Shown here: positions 9,614-20,478 of the stretch, in pieces
Numbering within the stretch: the stretch's first letter is position 1
Layout of the letters: the number at the start of each line of letters is the position of its first letter
Source: Methylococcales bacterium
GTDB taxonomy: Bacteria > Pseudomonadota > Gammaproteobacteria > Methylococcales > Methylomonadaceae
Reading direction: 5' to 3'
Assembly (NCBI GenBank): GCA_028715725.1
Contig: JAQURG010000010.1
Location: 1 to 64,000, forward strand
Length of the DNA stretch: 64,000 nucleotides
Notes under the pieces: generated by a model
The model's input: only the letters and a program-made list of their open reading frames with translations
Told to the model about the DNA's origin: nothing
Databases searched by the model: none
Program-made: the position numbers and the translations under genes

Positions 9614-9799
9614 ATGGTTTTTTCACCTCAAGCGCTTGGTTTTTGGACTGAACAATCATACTGTTTTTCTGTTATTCCCGGCAATGCTTAAAATCAATAT
9701 TATTGCTTGAGGACAAGCATAGGAAACGCTTTAATCGCCCTGTTTTTCGCTCATTCCAAGATTAGACAACGACTTACTCTTTATCTTTTGAAATCACAT

Positions 9800-9838
9800 A
9801 AAAAAGCCCCGGCTGTTATAACAACAACCGGGGCTTTT
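9800..9838 (-). terminator. Rho-independent terminator of groEL
   Basis: aaaaagccccggctgttataacaacaaccggggctttt; GC stem followed by T-run on the minus strand, just downstream of groEL. Confidence 0.85.
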
Positions 9839-9873
9839 ATTGCTCAAAGCAACACGGCTTTAAGACCGCATGA

Positions 9874-11532
<1,659 letters not shown>

Positions 11533-11598
11533 TTATTCCTAAATATGTTGTGTGTGATTATGATTGATATGCGGTGCATACCCTACAGGCTTATAGGT

Positions 11599-11886
11599 TT
11601 AACCTAAAACGCCCATGATGTCTTCTTCACGCATAACGATGAGGTCTTCACCGTCAACTTTAACTTCGTTACCTGAGTATTTGCCAAACAGCACTTTGTC
11701 CCCAACCTTGACTTCCAACGGGCGTACGGTGCCATTGTCCAGCAATTTGCCGTTGCCTACGGCCAATACCTTGCCCTGGCTTGGCTTTTCAGCTGCAGAA
11801 CCAGGTAGAACAATACCGCCGGGAGTGGTGGTTTCTTCTTCAACACGTTTGACTATCACTCTGTCGTGTAACGGACGTATATTCAT
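11599..11886 (-). CDS. groES: Co-chaperonin GroES
   Basis: [44 protein letters not shown]. Confidence 0.99.
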   Translation of the reverse strand: MNIRPLHDRVIVKRVEEETTTPGGIVLPGSAAEKPSQGKVLAVGNGKLLDNGTVRPLEVKVGDKVLFGKYSGNEVKVDGEDLIVMREEDIMGVLG

Positions 11887-11926
11887 CTATATCTCCTAAC
11901 ATTAAAATTAAAGGTTAAACTAAAGA

Positions 11927-11953
11927 TTAGCACTCGCTAGTAATGAGTGCTAA
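11927..11953. promoter_or_regulatory. CIRCE element (HrcA operator) upstream of groESL
   Basis: TTAGCACTC-gctagtaat-GAGTGCTAA: exact match to CIRCE consensus with 9-nt spacer, 41 bp upstream of the groES start codon. Confidence 0.97.
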
Positions 11954-12026
11954 TGATAATGAGCTTTTGCAGTGTGTCAAGTTCTTTGGCATCATTTTTT
12001 CTTACTTTACATAAATAATATGATCT

Positions 12027-12770
12027 ATGAATGACAACCAACTATTGCGCTATAGCCGCCAAATCATGTTGCCCCTCTGTGATATCGAGGGACAACAAAA
12101 ACTGCTCGCCGCACGGGTATTAATTGTCGGGGCTGGCGGTTTAGGCTCTCCCGCGGCTATTTATCTAGCAGCCGGCGGTGTCGGCAATATCACTATTTAT
12201 GACGATGACGAAGTAGATTTATCCAATTTACAAAGACAGATTGCTCATCACACATCCGATATTGGGACTGATAAAGTTATTTCAACCCGTCAAACATTGA
12301 ATAAATTAAATCCGGACGTCAACGTTAGGGCGGTTAAACAGCGCCTGGTTGGCGAGCAACTGGATTATGAGGTCATTGATGCCGACGTTGTGCTGGATTG
12401 CAGCGATAATTTTTCTACCCGTTTCGCCATCAATGAAGCTTGTGTCAAGCATCAAACAGCGCTGGTTTCAGGTGCGGCGATACGTTTTGAAGGCCAGGTA
12501 TCAGTCTTTACGCCTGGCAGAAACAATAGCCCTTGTTATAACTGCCTGTATAACAGTGACGGTGAAGAGCAACAAAATTGTGCAACTCATGGCGTTATTG
12601 CGCCAATTACCGGAATTGTCGGCAGCATTCAGGCGCTGGAAGCCATGAAGTTGATCATCGCTATTGGTGAAGCTTTAACCGGGCGGTTATTGTTAATAGA
12701 TGGTTTAACGATGGAATTTAACAGTATGAAGCTGAGGAAGAATCCTGCATGCCCGACTTGCGGTAAGTAA
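12027..12770 (+). CDS. moeB: ThiF/MoeB/HesA-family adenylyltransferase
   Basis: LLRYSRQIMLPLCDIEGQQKLLAARVLIVGAGGLGSPAAIYLAAGGVGNITIYDDDEVDLSNLQRQ; CxxC pairs (CYNCLY, CPTC). Confidence 0.85.
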   Translation: MNDNQLLRYSRQIMLPLCDIEGQQKLLAARVLIVGAGGLGSPAAIYLAAGGVGNITIYDDDEVDLSNLQRQIAHHTSDIGTDKVISTRQTLNKLNPDVNVRAVKQRLVGEQLDYEVIDADVVLDCSDNFSTRFAINEACVKHQTALVSGAAIRFEGQVSVFTPGRNNSPCYNCLYNSDGEEQQNCATHGVIAPITGIVGSIQALEAMKLIIAIGEALTGRLLLIDGLTMEFNSMKLRKNPACPTCGK

Positions 12771-12780
12771 AACTGTTGCC

Positions 12781-12906
12781 ATGCAATCAGATTGCTGCAC
12801 CCCTGTTGATGATGGCGAAGAAGAGCTACGCTTAACTGCCCGGCGGCGTTTTGAGGCTTTATTAGCCGAACTCGGCAGCGTTGAAATTGAGTTTGTTACA
12901 GGATGA
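12781..12906 (+). CDS. Putative 41-aa small protein between moeB and fdhD
   Basis: MQSDCCTPVDDGEEELRLTARRRFEALLAELGSVEIEFVTG*; starts 10 bp after moeB. Confidence 0.35.
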   Translation: MQSDCCTPVDDGEEELRLTARRRFEALLAELGSVEIEFVTG

Positions 12907-12919
12907 AGGCGGCTTTTCT

Positions 12920-13741
12920 TTACCGCGCATCAAATTCAATATTTTCAGCGCCATTTAGCACCAGAAAATGCTTGCCTTTAGCTCTGGAAATCAGCGTTAC
13001 TCCCGCTTGTCTTGCCATATCCAGGCCCATCTGAGTTGCGCCTGAACGCGATAATAAAATCGGAATGCCCATTTGCGATATCTTGATAACCATTTCAGAC
13101 GTTAAGCGGCCTGTAGTGTAAAAAATCTTGTTATCGCCTGAAATATTGTTCAACCACATATAGCCGGCAATGGCATCGACGGCATTATGCCGGCCCACAT
13201 CTTCAATAAAAAAATCGATGCTGCTGCCGCTACATAAGGCGCAGCCATGGACTGCGCCGGCTTTTTTATAGACTTCATTGTATTGTCTTAATGAATCCAG
13301 CATACCATACAAGGTCGACTGTTTGATTGAGCTTTCAGGCACTCGGATATTTTCCAGCTTCTCGAGCAAACGGCCAAATACCGTGCCCTGTCCACAGCCG
13401 GTGGTCACCGTGCGCTGCGCCATTACTTCAGAGAAATCGCTGCGCTTATGTCCGGTTACAACCGCGACAGCTTCGGTTTCCCAATCGACCTGAACCGCTC
13501 TGATATCGGTGATGTCTTCAAAAAAGCCCTGATTTTTCAAATAACCCAGGGTTAGCATTTCAGGATGGGTGCCCATTGTCATTAATGTGACTATTTCCTG
13601 TTTATCAACATAAATGGTCAGGGCGCGCTCCCCCACCAGTTCAATTTCTCTAGGTTCTCCACGCTCATCGATGGCAATAGCGGGTTTGGAAAATCCCAGA
13701 CCCGCATTGGTCATTTCCGGCTGATAAGATTTATTTGCCAT
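12920..13741 (-). CDS. fdhD: Formate dehydrogenase accessory sulfurtransferase FdhD
   Basis: RALTIYVDKQEIVTLMTMGTHPEMLTLGYLKNQGF...GAVHGCALC...DVGRHNAVDAIAGYMWL...TGRLTSEMVIK; likely start MANKSYQ at 13741. Confidence 0.95.
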   Translation of the reverse strand: MANKSYQPEMTNAGLGFSKPAIAIDERGEPREIELVGERALTIYVDKQEIVTLMTMGTHPEMLTLGYLKNQGFFEDITDIRAVQVDWETEAVAVVTGHKRSDFSEVMAQRTVTTGCGQGTVFGRLLEKLENIRVPESSIKQSTLYGMLDSLRQYNEVYKKAGAVHGCALCSGSSIDFFIEDVGRHNAVDAIAGYMWLNNISGDNKIFYTTGRLTSEMVIKISQMGIPILLSRSGATQMGLDMARQAGVTLISRAKGKHFLVLNGAENIEFDAR

Positions 13742-14333
13742 CTTTGGCCTCAAGTTCGGATAATTCTGTTTGAGTATTGATGTTGATAAATACCTCCGGT
13801 TCGTCGCTGAAATCGGCTTGCACCATTTTTTGTTGTTCCAGCCAGCGGTCAATTTTACGCTGGCCGCTGTCCAGGTAGTCTTGCAGGCTGGTTTTCAACG
13901 ATGTTTTTAATGCTAAAAATACCGGATGCAGGCGCTCGCCATCAAAAGCGACGGCGACATCGGCATCATTTTCTGCACGTGTAATTAACAGCTTTTGCAA
14001 ATGTTCAGCCTTGATTAATGGGGAATCACAGGGTATAACAACCAGCACATCCGAATCCTCATTCGCATGAATCATTGCTGTTAATACTCCCGCCAAGGGA
14101 CCGTCAAAATTTCCGGTTTGATCGGCAATAACCGGCAAGCCGAATTGCCGGTAGTCTTCGCTGTTGCGATTGGCGTTGATGATCGACTGATCGGCAACGG
14201 CTGCCAGTGCGGCTATGGCATAGCTGACCATCGGGCGGCCTTTAAAGTTTATCAGGCCTTTATCCTGATTGTTCATCCGGCGGGCAAGTCCGCCGGCGAG
14301 AATCACACCTGTTACTTTTATTGGACTATTCAT
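13731..14333 (-). CDS. mobA: Molybdenum cofactor guanylyltransferase MobA
   Basis: VTGVILAGGLARRMNNQDKGLINFKGRPMVSYAIAAL...VIPCDSPL. Confidence 0.95.
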   Translation of the reverse strand: MNSPIKVTGVILAGGLARRMNNQDKGLINFKGRPMVSYAIAALAAVADQSIINANRNSEDYRQFGLPVIADQTGNFDGPLAGVLTAMIHANEDSDVLVVIPCDSPLIKAEHLQKLLITRAENDADVAVAFDGERLHPVFLALKTSLKTSLQDYLDSGQRKIDRWLEQQKMVQADFSDEPEVFININTQTELSELEAKDGK

Positions 14334-14600
14334 AATGTCAGGTTCCGGTCTCTCGTTGCAAGGGCTGTAATTAAAATTCAGGCTAAGGAAATATTAGCGC
14401 ATTAACATGGTGAGCCATAATTCAGGCTAATTTTATCGAATGCCTGTGGTAATACGGCAATTAACCAATTTTCAGTTAAAATAACGGCTTTTTTAAAACC
14501 CCAGCTGATCTGTAGATTCAATACTGATCGGCCGTATTCATTGCTCCATTTTCCGGGCATATCTTTCACTTTCTGATTTACAGGAACAAGAGTATCACTA

Positions 14601-15005
14601 ATGAAAAATAAATATGTATCTTCCATTTTAAGCATTTGCTTGTGTGCCGCCGTCGCGGGCTGTACAACGACACCCGAGAAAACAGCTGAACAGGTATCCG
14701 TTGAGCCAACGCCTTTGGCAAACGACTATCCGACAAGGGATCGCGTAGAATATGTCTTGAATTGTGTCGCTCAACACGGCGGACTGACTTATATCACTCA
14801 ATACGCCTGTGGCTGCAAGATTGATAAAATCGCTGAGAAACTGACATTTAAGGAATTTGAATCTGCAAAAACCTTCAGCTATTTAAGCAAAGGGCAGACA
14901 GGAGATGCCGGTGCGGTTTTTCGTGACCCGACACAGTCGAAGGATTTGCGGGTCCGGCTTAAAGAAGCAGAAGCCTATGCCGAAAAGAGCTGTTTTGTAA
15001 AATAG
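14601..15005 (+). CDS. Putative lipoprotein of unknown function
   Basis: Lipobox-like signal (LCAAVAGC); Cys-containing C-terminal domain. Confidence 0.65.
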   Translation: MKNKYVSSILSICLCAAVAGCTTTPEKTAEQVSVEPTPLANDYPTRDRVEYVLNCVAQHGGLTYITQYACGCKIDKIAEKLTFKEFESAKTFSYLSKGQTGDAGAVFRDPTQSKDLRVRLKEAEAYAEKSCFVK

Positions 15006-15029
15006 ACGAATATATAAAAGTTATAGTGG

Positions 15030-15059
15030 GTGGATTTAGCAGCATCGCGCTAAATCCAC
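15030..15059. terminator. Inverted repeat between convergent genes, possible bidirectional terminator
   Basis: gtggatttagc-N8-gctaaatccac, perfect 11-bp arms, between genes ending at 15005 (+) and 15081 (-). Confidence 0.55.
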
Positions 15060-15080
15060 GTATAACAGGATACTTCAGAT

Positions 15081-16823
15081 TTATTTTTTCACCAGCTTGC
15101 GCGCAAAATCAGTAATCGGGCCACGCTTGACGACGACGGTATAACCCAATAATCCCATTACCAGGCCATAAAACAATTTTTCTATGGCTGAAGATGAGTT
15201 TTGTTGTTGCGCCGCTTTTATTGCCGCTTCCGATGCTTTAACAGGGGCAATTTGCACAGCTACTTTAGCAGGCTTAACCTCGGCTTGCAGGTCTGGCAGC
15301 CCCAGGCTGTGGAAAGCATCGTGATCTTGCCAGATAGGATATTTTCCTTGCCATAATGTCTTACTGAAATAGGGGGCTAGACTCATGCCATGCGATAAAG
15401 GGATGCCTTTTTCGTCGAGAAAACCTTTATAGACGACCAGGCTCAAATCGCCGCCTTCACCAATACCATTCGTTGTAAATGCTTTTTCAATATGATCATG
15501 GAACATCCAGATACCTTGACCAAAACTGTGCAGGCCGTCATCAACGCCGCTCAGTTCCAGATCAAGGCGCTGTGCGTGTATCATACTGAAAACATCACGC
15601 TGAATATAAGAGGCAGGGCCATTATCAACGCCGTCATAATGGGTGATGGTGGGCTTGTGACCATGAACATGCAGAGCCAGATTGTCCGCGTGGCCGTCGA
15701 AAACACGCAGTTTGACTTTTTGATTTTCTTCCATATAAATCAACGATTCCCTTAAGGTATAAGGAAAAGAGCGGCCATTGAGCATAAAATAATCATCCGT
15801 CGCATCGGTTATGTCATATTCCATATTCATATATTTTGCTGTCAACCGCGGATCATTAGCCGATCTTGCAACAACTTCATGCAGTTCCTTAATCGCGGAC
15901 TCATAGTGCAAATCATATTCTCGGGCATATTTTTCAAGAACAGCCACGGAAGGATGGCGTACTTGCCCGGCACCGACATTAAGCGTTTGCGGCCAATTGT
16001 TAGGGCGGTTTTCCTCTACGACAAAAATCCCCTGCAAGCCCATCTCGATATGAACATGCGGCTGAACATGGCAGTGATAATACATGGTTCCTGGTTGGCG
16101 CGGTTTAATGACATAGGTTTTGCTTTGGCCCGGCATAACATCCATTTCACTTTCCTGCGCGGTCCCATCATTGCCGGCACCTGTCATATCCATAAAAGGG
16201 TGGTCTATGCCGTGCAGATGTATGGAATGTGGAAAATAATGGGTGTTTTCCAGGACCAGCCAGACCACGTCATTCTGTTCTACGCGAATCACCGGCGACG
16301 GCACGCGCAACAATGGATTGGCTTCCAGTTCGTAAAGGCTTTTAGTTGACATATCCCGTGTCTTGGGGGCAAACACCCAAAAAGTGGGCCTTATGCCGGG
16401 GGCAATATCGAAGGTCGTCGTTGGATCTTTCATGTCGGGCGAATGACCGTTGAGTTCGACAACTTCGAGTTTAATAATGATTTTGTCAGGATCGCCGTCG
16501 CCGTCGACATCATCAGACATAGTAACGGCATCAGCGGCAAGTTGCGTTGACATCAATGTTTCCATTGAAATTCCGTTCGTGCCTTTAACAAAAGCGGCGA
16601 TGTCAGCAGGATTGTCGGGGTTGCAGAGTTTGGATTCCTGTATGGCGACGCCGTCAATCACTTGCTCTTTGCGCCATAGTGGATCAGTAAATTCAGAACA
16701 AAATTCTTCCACCGGCCCCATATCAACCTTGGCTGTAGGAGGTAAATCAGTGGCGGCCTGGCTCCATGAATGCATAAGCAACAGGATAGCGCACCCGGTA
16801 AAGGCAATAGGTTTTTTACTCAT
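15081..16823 (-). CDS. Multicopper oxidase with C-terminal membrane anchor
   Basis: THYFPHSIHLHGIDHPFMDMTG, GTMYYHCHVQPHVHIEMGLQGIFVV, HVHGHKPTITHYDG, WMFHDHIEKAFTTNG; hydrophobic C-terminal segment. Confidence 0.92.
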   Translation of the reverse strand: MSKKPIAFTGCAILLLMHSWSQAATDLPPTAKVDMGPVEEFCSEFTDPLWRKEQVIDGVAIQESKLCNPDNPADIAAFVKGTNGISMETLMSTQLAADAVTMSDDVDGDGDPDKIIIKLEVVELNGHSPDMKDPTTTFDIAPGIRPTFWVFAPKTRDMSTKSLYELEANPLLRVPSPVIRVEQNDVVWLVLENTHYFPHSIHLHGIDHPFMDMTGAGNDGTAQESEMDVMPGQSKTYVIKPRQPGTMYYHCHVQPHVHIEMGLQGIFVVEENRPNNWPQTLNVGAGQVRHPSVAVLEKYAREYDLHYESAIKELHEVVARSANDPRLTAKYMNMEYDITDATDDYFMLNGRSFPYTLRESLIYMEENQKVKLRVFDGHADNLALHVHGHKPTITHYDGVDNGPASYIQRDVFSMIHAQRLDLELSGVDDGLHSFGQGIWMFHDHIEKAFTTNGIGEGGDLSLVVYKGFLDEKGIPLSHGMSLAPYFSKTLWQGKYPIWQDHDAFHSLGLPDLQAEVKPAKVAVQIAPVKASEAAIKAAQQQNSSSAIEKLFYGLVMGLLGYTVVVKRGPITDFARKLVKK

Positions 16824-17260
16824 ACAGCGACCTCAGAAAACACACGATTGAAAATTGAAACGCCACCTGATAAACGGTAGATTTTTACTATTTTAACTGA
16901 ATACTTTGATTAAGTCTTTTTTTGGGCTCTTGAATAAAATTAAAGAGTAATAATATTCTTAACTTGGCGGTTTCTCTAAGAATCAATAATATCCATAAAG
17001 TTCATAGTGAAATATAAAATAGTTTAGCAGGATGCGCCGATAACGGGAGGGCAAGGCTTTCAGGCAATACTTTACCAAAGCAGGTAATTTTGAGACCATA
17101 AAAACATGAAGCCGCAATGGAATAAAATTAATCCGGATCTTGAAAAATATGTCACTCTTAAAGACACTGCCAAAATTCCCGGAATTAATTTCAAATGAAC
17201 CCTGAATTTCGCCATGTTGTCTTCAGACAGTGAAATCAATAACAGAACTCAACACTTATC

Positions 17261-20041
17261 GTGAAAAATCAATCACCTCATTATCTGGTTGGTATCGACT
17301 TGGGCACAACCCATACGGTTGTAGCTTTTGCCAAAGCAGAAAAAGCGCCACAGGAAATACAATTATTACAAATTGAACAATTGGTTGCGCCAGGGCAAGT
17401 GGCGGCGAGGCCTTTGTTGCCGTCGGTACGTTATCACCCTGCGCCGGGTGAACTGTCAGCGGCTGATGTTGCGTTTCCAAGCTACAACCCGGAAGCCATG
17501 CCAACAGATCAATCCGCCGTTATCGGCGAAGCCGCACGATTATTAGGCGCCAAAACCAAAGGGCGATTTGTGACCAGCGCTAAAAGCTGGTTATCACACC
17601 CTTCGGTAGATCACAATGCCGAGATTCTGCCGTGGGGCAGCAGCGATGATATCAGCAAGGTTTCGCCTATCAATGCCAGCGCCAGTTATATCGCGCATAT
17701 TCGCACGGTATGGGGTCATAAGTTTCCTGATGCGCCTTTGGAGCAGCAGGATATTGTCATTACCGTTCCCGCTTCCTTTGATGAGGCGGCACGCTCACTG
17801 ACTCTGGAAGCGGCGCGAATTGCAGGTCTAACCCATGTTCGCTTGCTGGAAGAACCTCAGGCGGTTTGTTACGACTGGTTAAGGCGTCATGCAGGGAATA
17901 TTGAACAGGCGCTGGCCAATGTACATTTATTGCTGGTTTGCGATGTAGGCGGCGGCACGACCGATTTAACTCTGATTAAAGTAGAGCAAGGCGAGCATGA
18001 ACCCAAACTGACCCGAATCGGCGTCGGTGATCATTTGATGCTGGGCGGCGATAATATCGATCTGGCCCTGGCTCATCTGACTGAAAGCCGTTTATCCGAT
18101 AATGAAAAACGCTTGTCTGCGGCTGATTTATCGCAGCTGATTGAGCAATGCCGGCTCGCCAAAGAACGACTGCTGGCTGAGGATGCTCCGGAGCATACCA
18201 CAGTTACATTGCTGGGCGGCGGCTCCAGGTTGATTGGCAGTTCCCGCTCAGTGGTACTGACACGTGCTGAAGTCAGGGATATTGCGGTGGATGGATTTTT
18301 CCCTTTATCAGGGCTGGATGATCTGCCTGATAAAAAACGCAGCGGCATGGTTGAGTTTGGTCTTCCATATGCTGCGGAGCCGGCGGTCAGCAAGCATATC
18401 GCCGCGTTTTTAAAGCTGCACGCCGCAGCTTCGGCTGAAGCGTTAAAAGGCGAGGGCAGAGTGCCCGACGCCCTGTTGCTTAACGGCGGCGTATTCCGCA
18501 GCCAACCCATTACTCAAAGACTGGTGAGCTTGCTCAATTCATGGAGCTCCAAGCCGCCTCTCTTGCTGGAAAATAAACATCCTGAATTAGCTGTTGCTTT
18601 TGGCGCCGTGAGCTATGCCATTGCCAGACGGGACAAGAAACTGAAAATCGGCGGCGGTTCGGCGCGCAGTTATTTTTTGCTGGTCGATACCGGTCATGCA
18701 GAAAAACAGCAAGGCATCTGTATCTTGCCCAGAGGCAGTGAAGAAGGCGATGAAGTTGTCTTAAAGGATCGTCATTTTGCTTTGCGATTGGGCATGCCGG
18801 TGCGCTTTCACCTGGCTTCAACAACCGGCGATGCTGAATTTAAACCCGGCGATGGCATTGAAATAACGGATTTATTTTATTCCTTGCCGCCGCTAGCGGT
18901 GGCTTTTGAAGGCGATGAGACCAGGCCGAATGCTGAAGCGATAGTTCAATTGGCGGTCACTCAAACGGAAGTCGGCACGCTTAAAATTCAATGCGTTTCG
19001 GTTGAAAACAGCCATCAGCGCTGGAATGTTGAGTTTCAAATCAGGAGAAAGGGTAGCGCGAGTTTGCAGATGAATGCAACACTGCCTACTCAATTTAATG
19101 GCGCAGTTGAAAAGATACAAGGCATTTTTGGGTCCAGATCCAGAGATATCGATCCCAAGGCTGTAAAAAATCTGCGTGCTGATTTGGAAAAGCAGTTGGG
19201 AACTGCGCGTACAGAATGGGAAACGCCTGTATTACGGGCTATGTTTACGACATTATTGGAGGGAGCGAAATATCATCGCCGCTCAGAAAACCACGAAAGA
19301 GTCTGGCTCAGCCTGATCGGGTTTTGTTTGCGCCCCGGTTTCGGCTATCCGCTTGACGATTGGCGCGTAGAGCAGCTCTGGAAACTTTATCCTCAAGGTA
19401 TACAGTTTGTTAACGAAACCCAGAACTGGACGGAATGGTGGACACTATGGCGGCGGATTGCCGGCGGCTTGAATACAGCAGCCCAGGAACAAATTTTTGC
19501 CGATATTGCCAAGTTTATAAATCCCGCGGCCGCAAGGCAACCCGGAGTCGCCAAGCAGATCAAAAACCGCGGTTATGATGATATAGTGCGCCTCGCCGCT
19601 GTATTGGAGCGCCTACCTGTCGAGAAAAAAATACAACTGGGCGAATGGCTGTTGAATCGCCTGCAAAAAGCCAGCGAGCCCAGCCAGACCTGGTGGGCGG
19701 TCGGGCGTATCGGAGCGCGGCTGCCGTTTCATGGCAGTAGCCACAATGTCATTCCTGCCGATATTGTCTGCAAATGGTTGTTCCAGATTATGTCTGAAGA
19801 TTGGAAGAAAACGCCTCATGCCGGATTTGCCGCCACGTTAATTGCGCGTATGAGCGGAGATCGGGTTCGTGATATTGATGAATCCATGCGTCAGCAAATC
19901 ATAGCAAAACTTAAATTAACTAAAGCCCCGTCATCGTGGATAGATATGGTCGAGCAGGTTAAAGAACTGGATGAAAAAGAAGAAAAACAGATTTTCGGTG
20001 AAGCATTGCCGCCAGGATTAAAGTTAATTAATAATAATTGA
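17261..20041 (+). CDS. Hsp70-family (DnaK-like) protein with long C-terminal extension
   Basis: YLVGIDLGTTHTVVAFAK..., VITVPASFDEAARSLTLEAARIAGLTHVRLLEEPQAV, CDVGGGTTDLTLIKVE; atypical 926 aa. Confidence 0.92.
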   Translation: MKNQSPHYLVGIDLGTTHTVVAFAKAEKAPQEIQLLQIEQLVAPGQVAARPLLPSVRYHPAPGELSAADVAFPSYNPEAMPTDQSAVIGEAARLLGAKTKGRFVTSAKSWLSHPSVDHNAEILPWGSSDDISKVSPINASASYIAHIRTVWGHKFPDAPLEQQDIVITVPASFDEAARSLTLEAARIAGLTHVRLLEEPQAVCYDWLRRHAGNIEQALANVHLLLVCDVGGGTTDLTLIKVEQGEHEPKLTRIGVGDHLMLGGDNIDLALAHLTESRLSDNEKRLSAADLSQLIEQCRLAKERLLAEDAPEHTTVTLLGGGSRLIGSSRSVVLTRAEVRDIAVDGFFPLSGLDDLPDKKRSGMVEFGLPYAAEPAVSKHIAAFLKLHAAASAEALKGEGRVPDALLLNGGVFRSQPITQRLVSLLNSWSSKPPLLLENKHPELAVAFGAVSYAIARRDKKLKIGGGSARSYFLLVDTGHAEKQQGICILPRGSEEGDEVVLKDRHFALRLGMPVRFHLASTTGDAEFKPGDGIEITDLFYSLPPLAVAFEGDETRPNAEAIVQLAVTQTEVGTLKIQCVSVENSHQRWNVEFQIRRKGSASLQMNATLPTQFNGAVEKIQGIFGSRSRDIDPKAVKNLRADLEKQLGTARTEWETPVLRAMFTTLLEGAKYHRRSENHERVWLSLIGFCLRPGFGYPLDDWRVEQLWKLYPQGIQFVNETQNWTEWWTLWRRIAGGLNTAAQEQIFADIAKFINPAAARQPGVAKQIKNRGYDDIVRLAAVLERLPVEKKIQLGEWLLNRLQKASEPSQTWWAVGRIGARLPFHGSSHNVIPADIVCKWLFQIMSEDWKKTPHAGFAATLIARMSGDRVRDIDESMRQQIIAKLKLTKAPSSWIDMVEQVKELDEKEEKQIFGEALPPGLKLINNN

Positions 20042-20051
20042 TGGGATAACA

Positions 20052-20402
20052 ATGAAATTAATCAGCATTGTCATGATTGCAGGTTTTATCCTGCTTTATT
20101 TTGTAGGTGCTGCGTTCAAAATACAAATGATGAACTGGGAAATATTGATTCATAGCGCCCTCAGGTTCACAGGCTTTATTCTTATTGGCGTCAGTGTGCT
20201 TTATGCTAATAAACTCAGATTGAGAAGTGCGGTTTTTCTGGTTTTGGCGCTGGTTTTAACCGATGATATCGTGGATTATTTTAGAAATGTTAACAGCTTC
20301 AGCTTTGAAAACACACTGTATGGTATTTATATGCTGTTATGGGGTTCCTTGATGGGCTATCTGTTTATGAAATATTCAAAAGATAAAATTGACACGCAGT
20401 AG
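20052..20402 (+). CDS. Hypothetical membrane protein
   Basis: 116 aa with several hydrophobic segments, starts 11 bp after the Hsp70-like gene. Confidence 0.6.
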   Translation: MKLISIVMIAGFILLYFVGAAFKIQMMNWEILIHSALRFTGFILIGVSVLYANKLRLRSAVFLVLALVLTDDIVDYFRNVNSFSFENTLYGIYMLLWGSLMGYLFMKYSKDKIDTQ

Positions 20403-20478
20403 TATCTGATTTTGTGTTGTGCATGAATATCCGGTGGATGACAGGCAGGCAAACCACTATCCAGCAAAAAAGCAGTTC

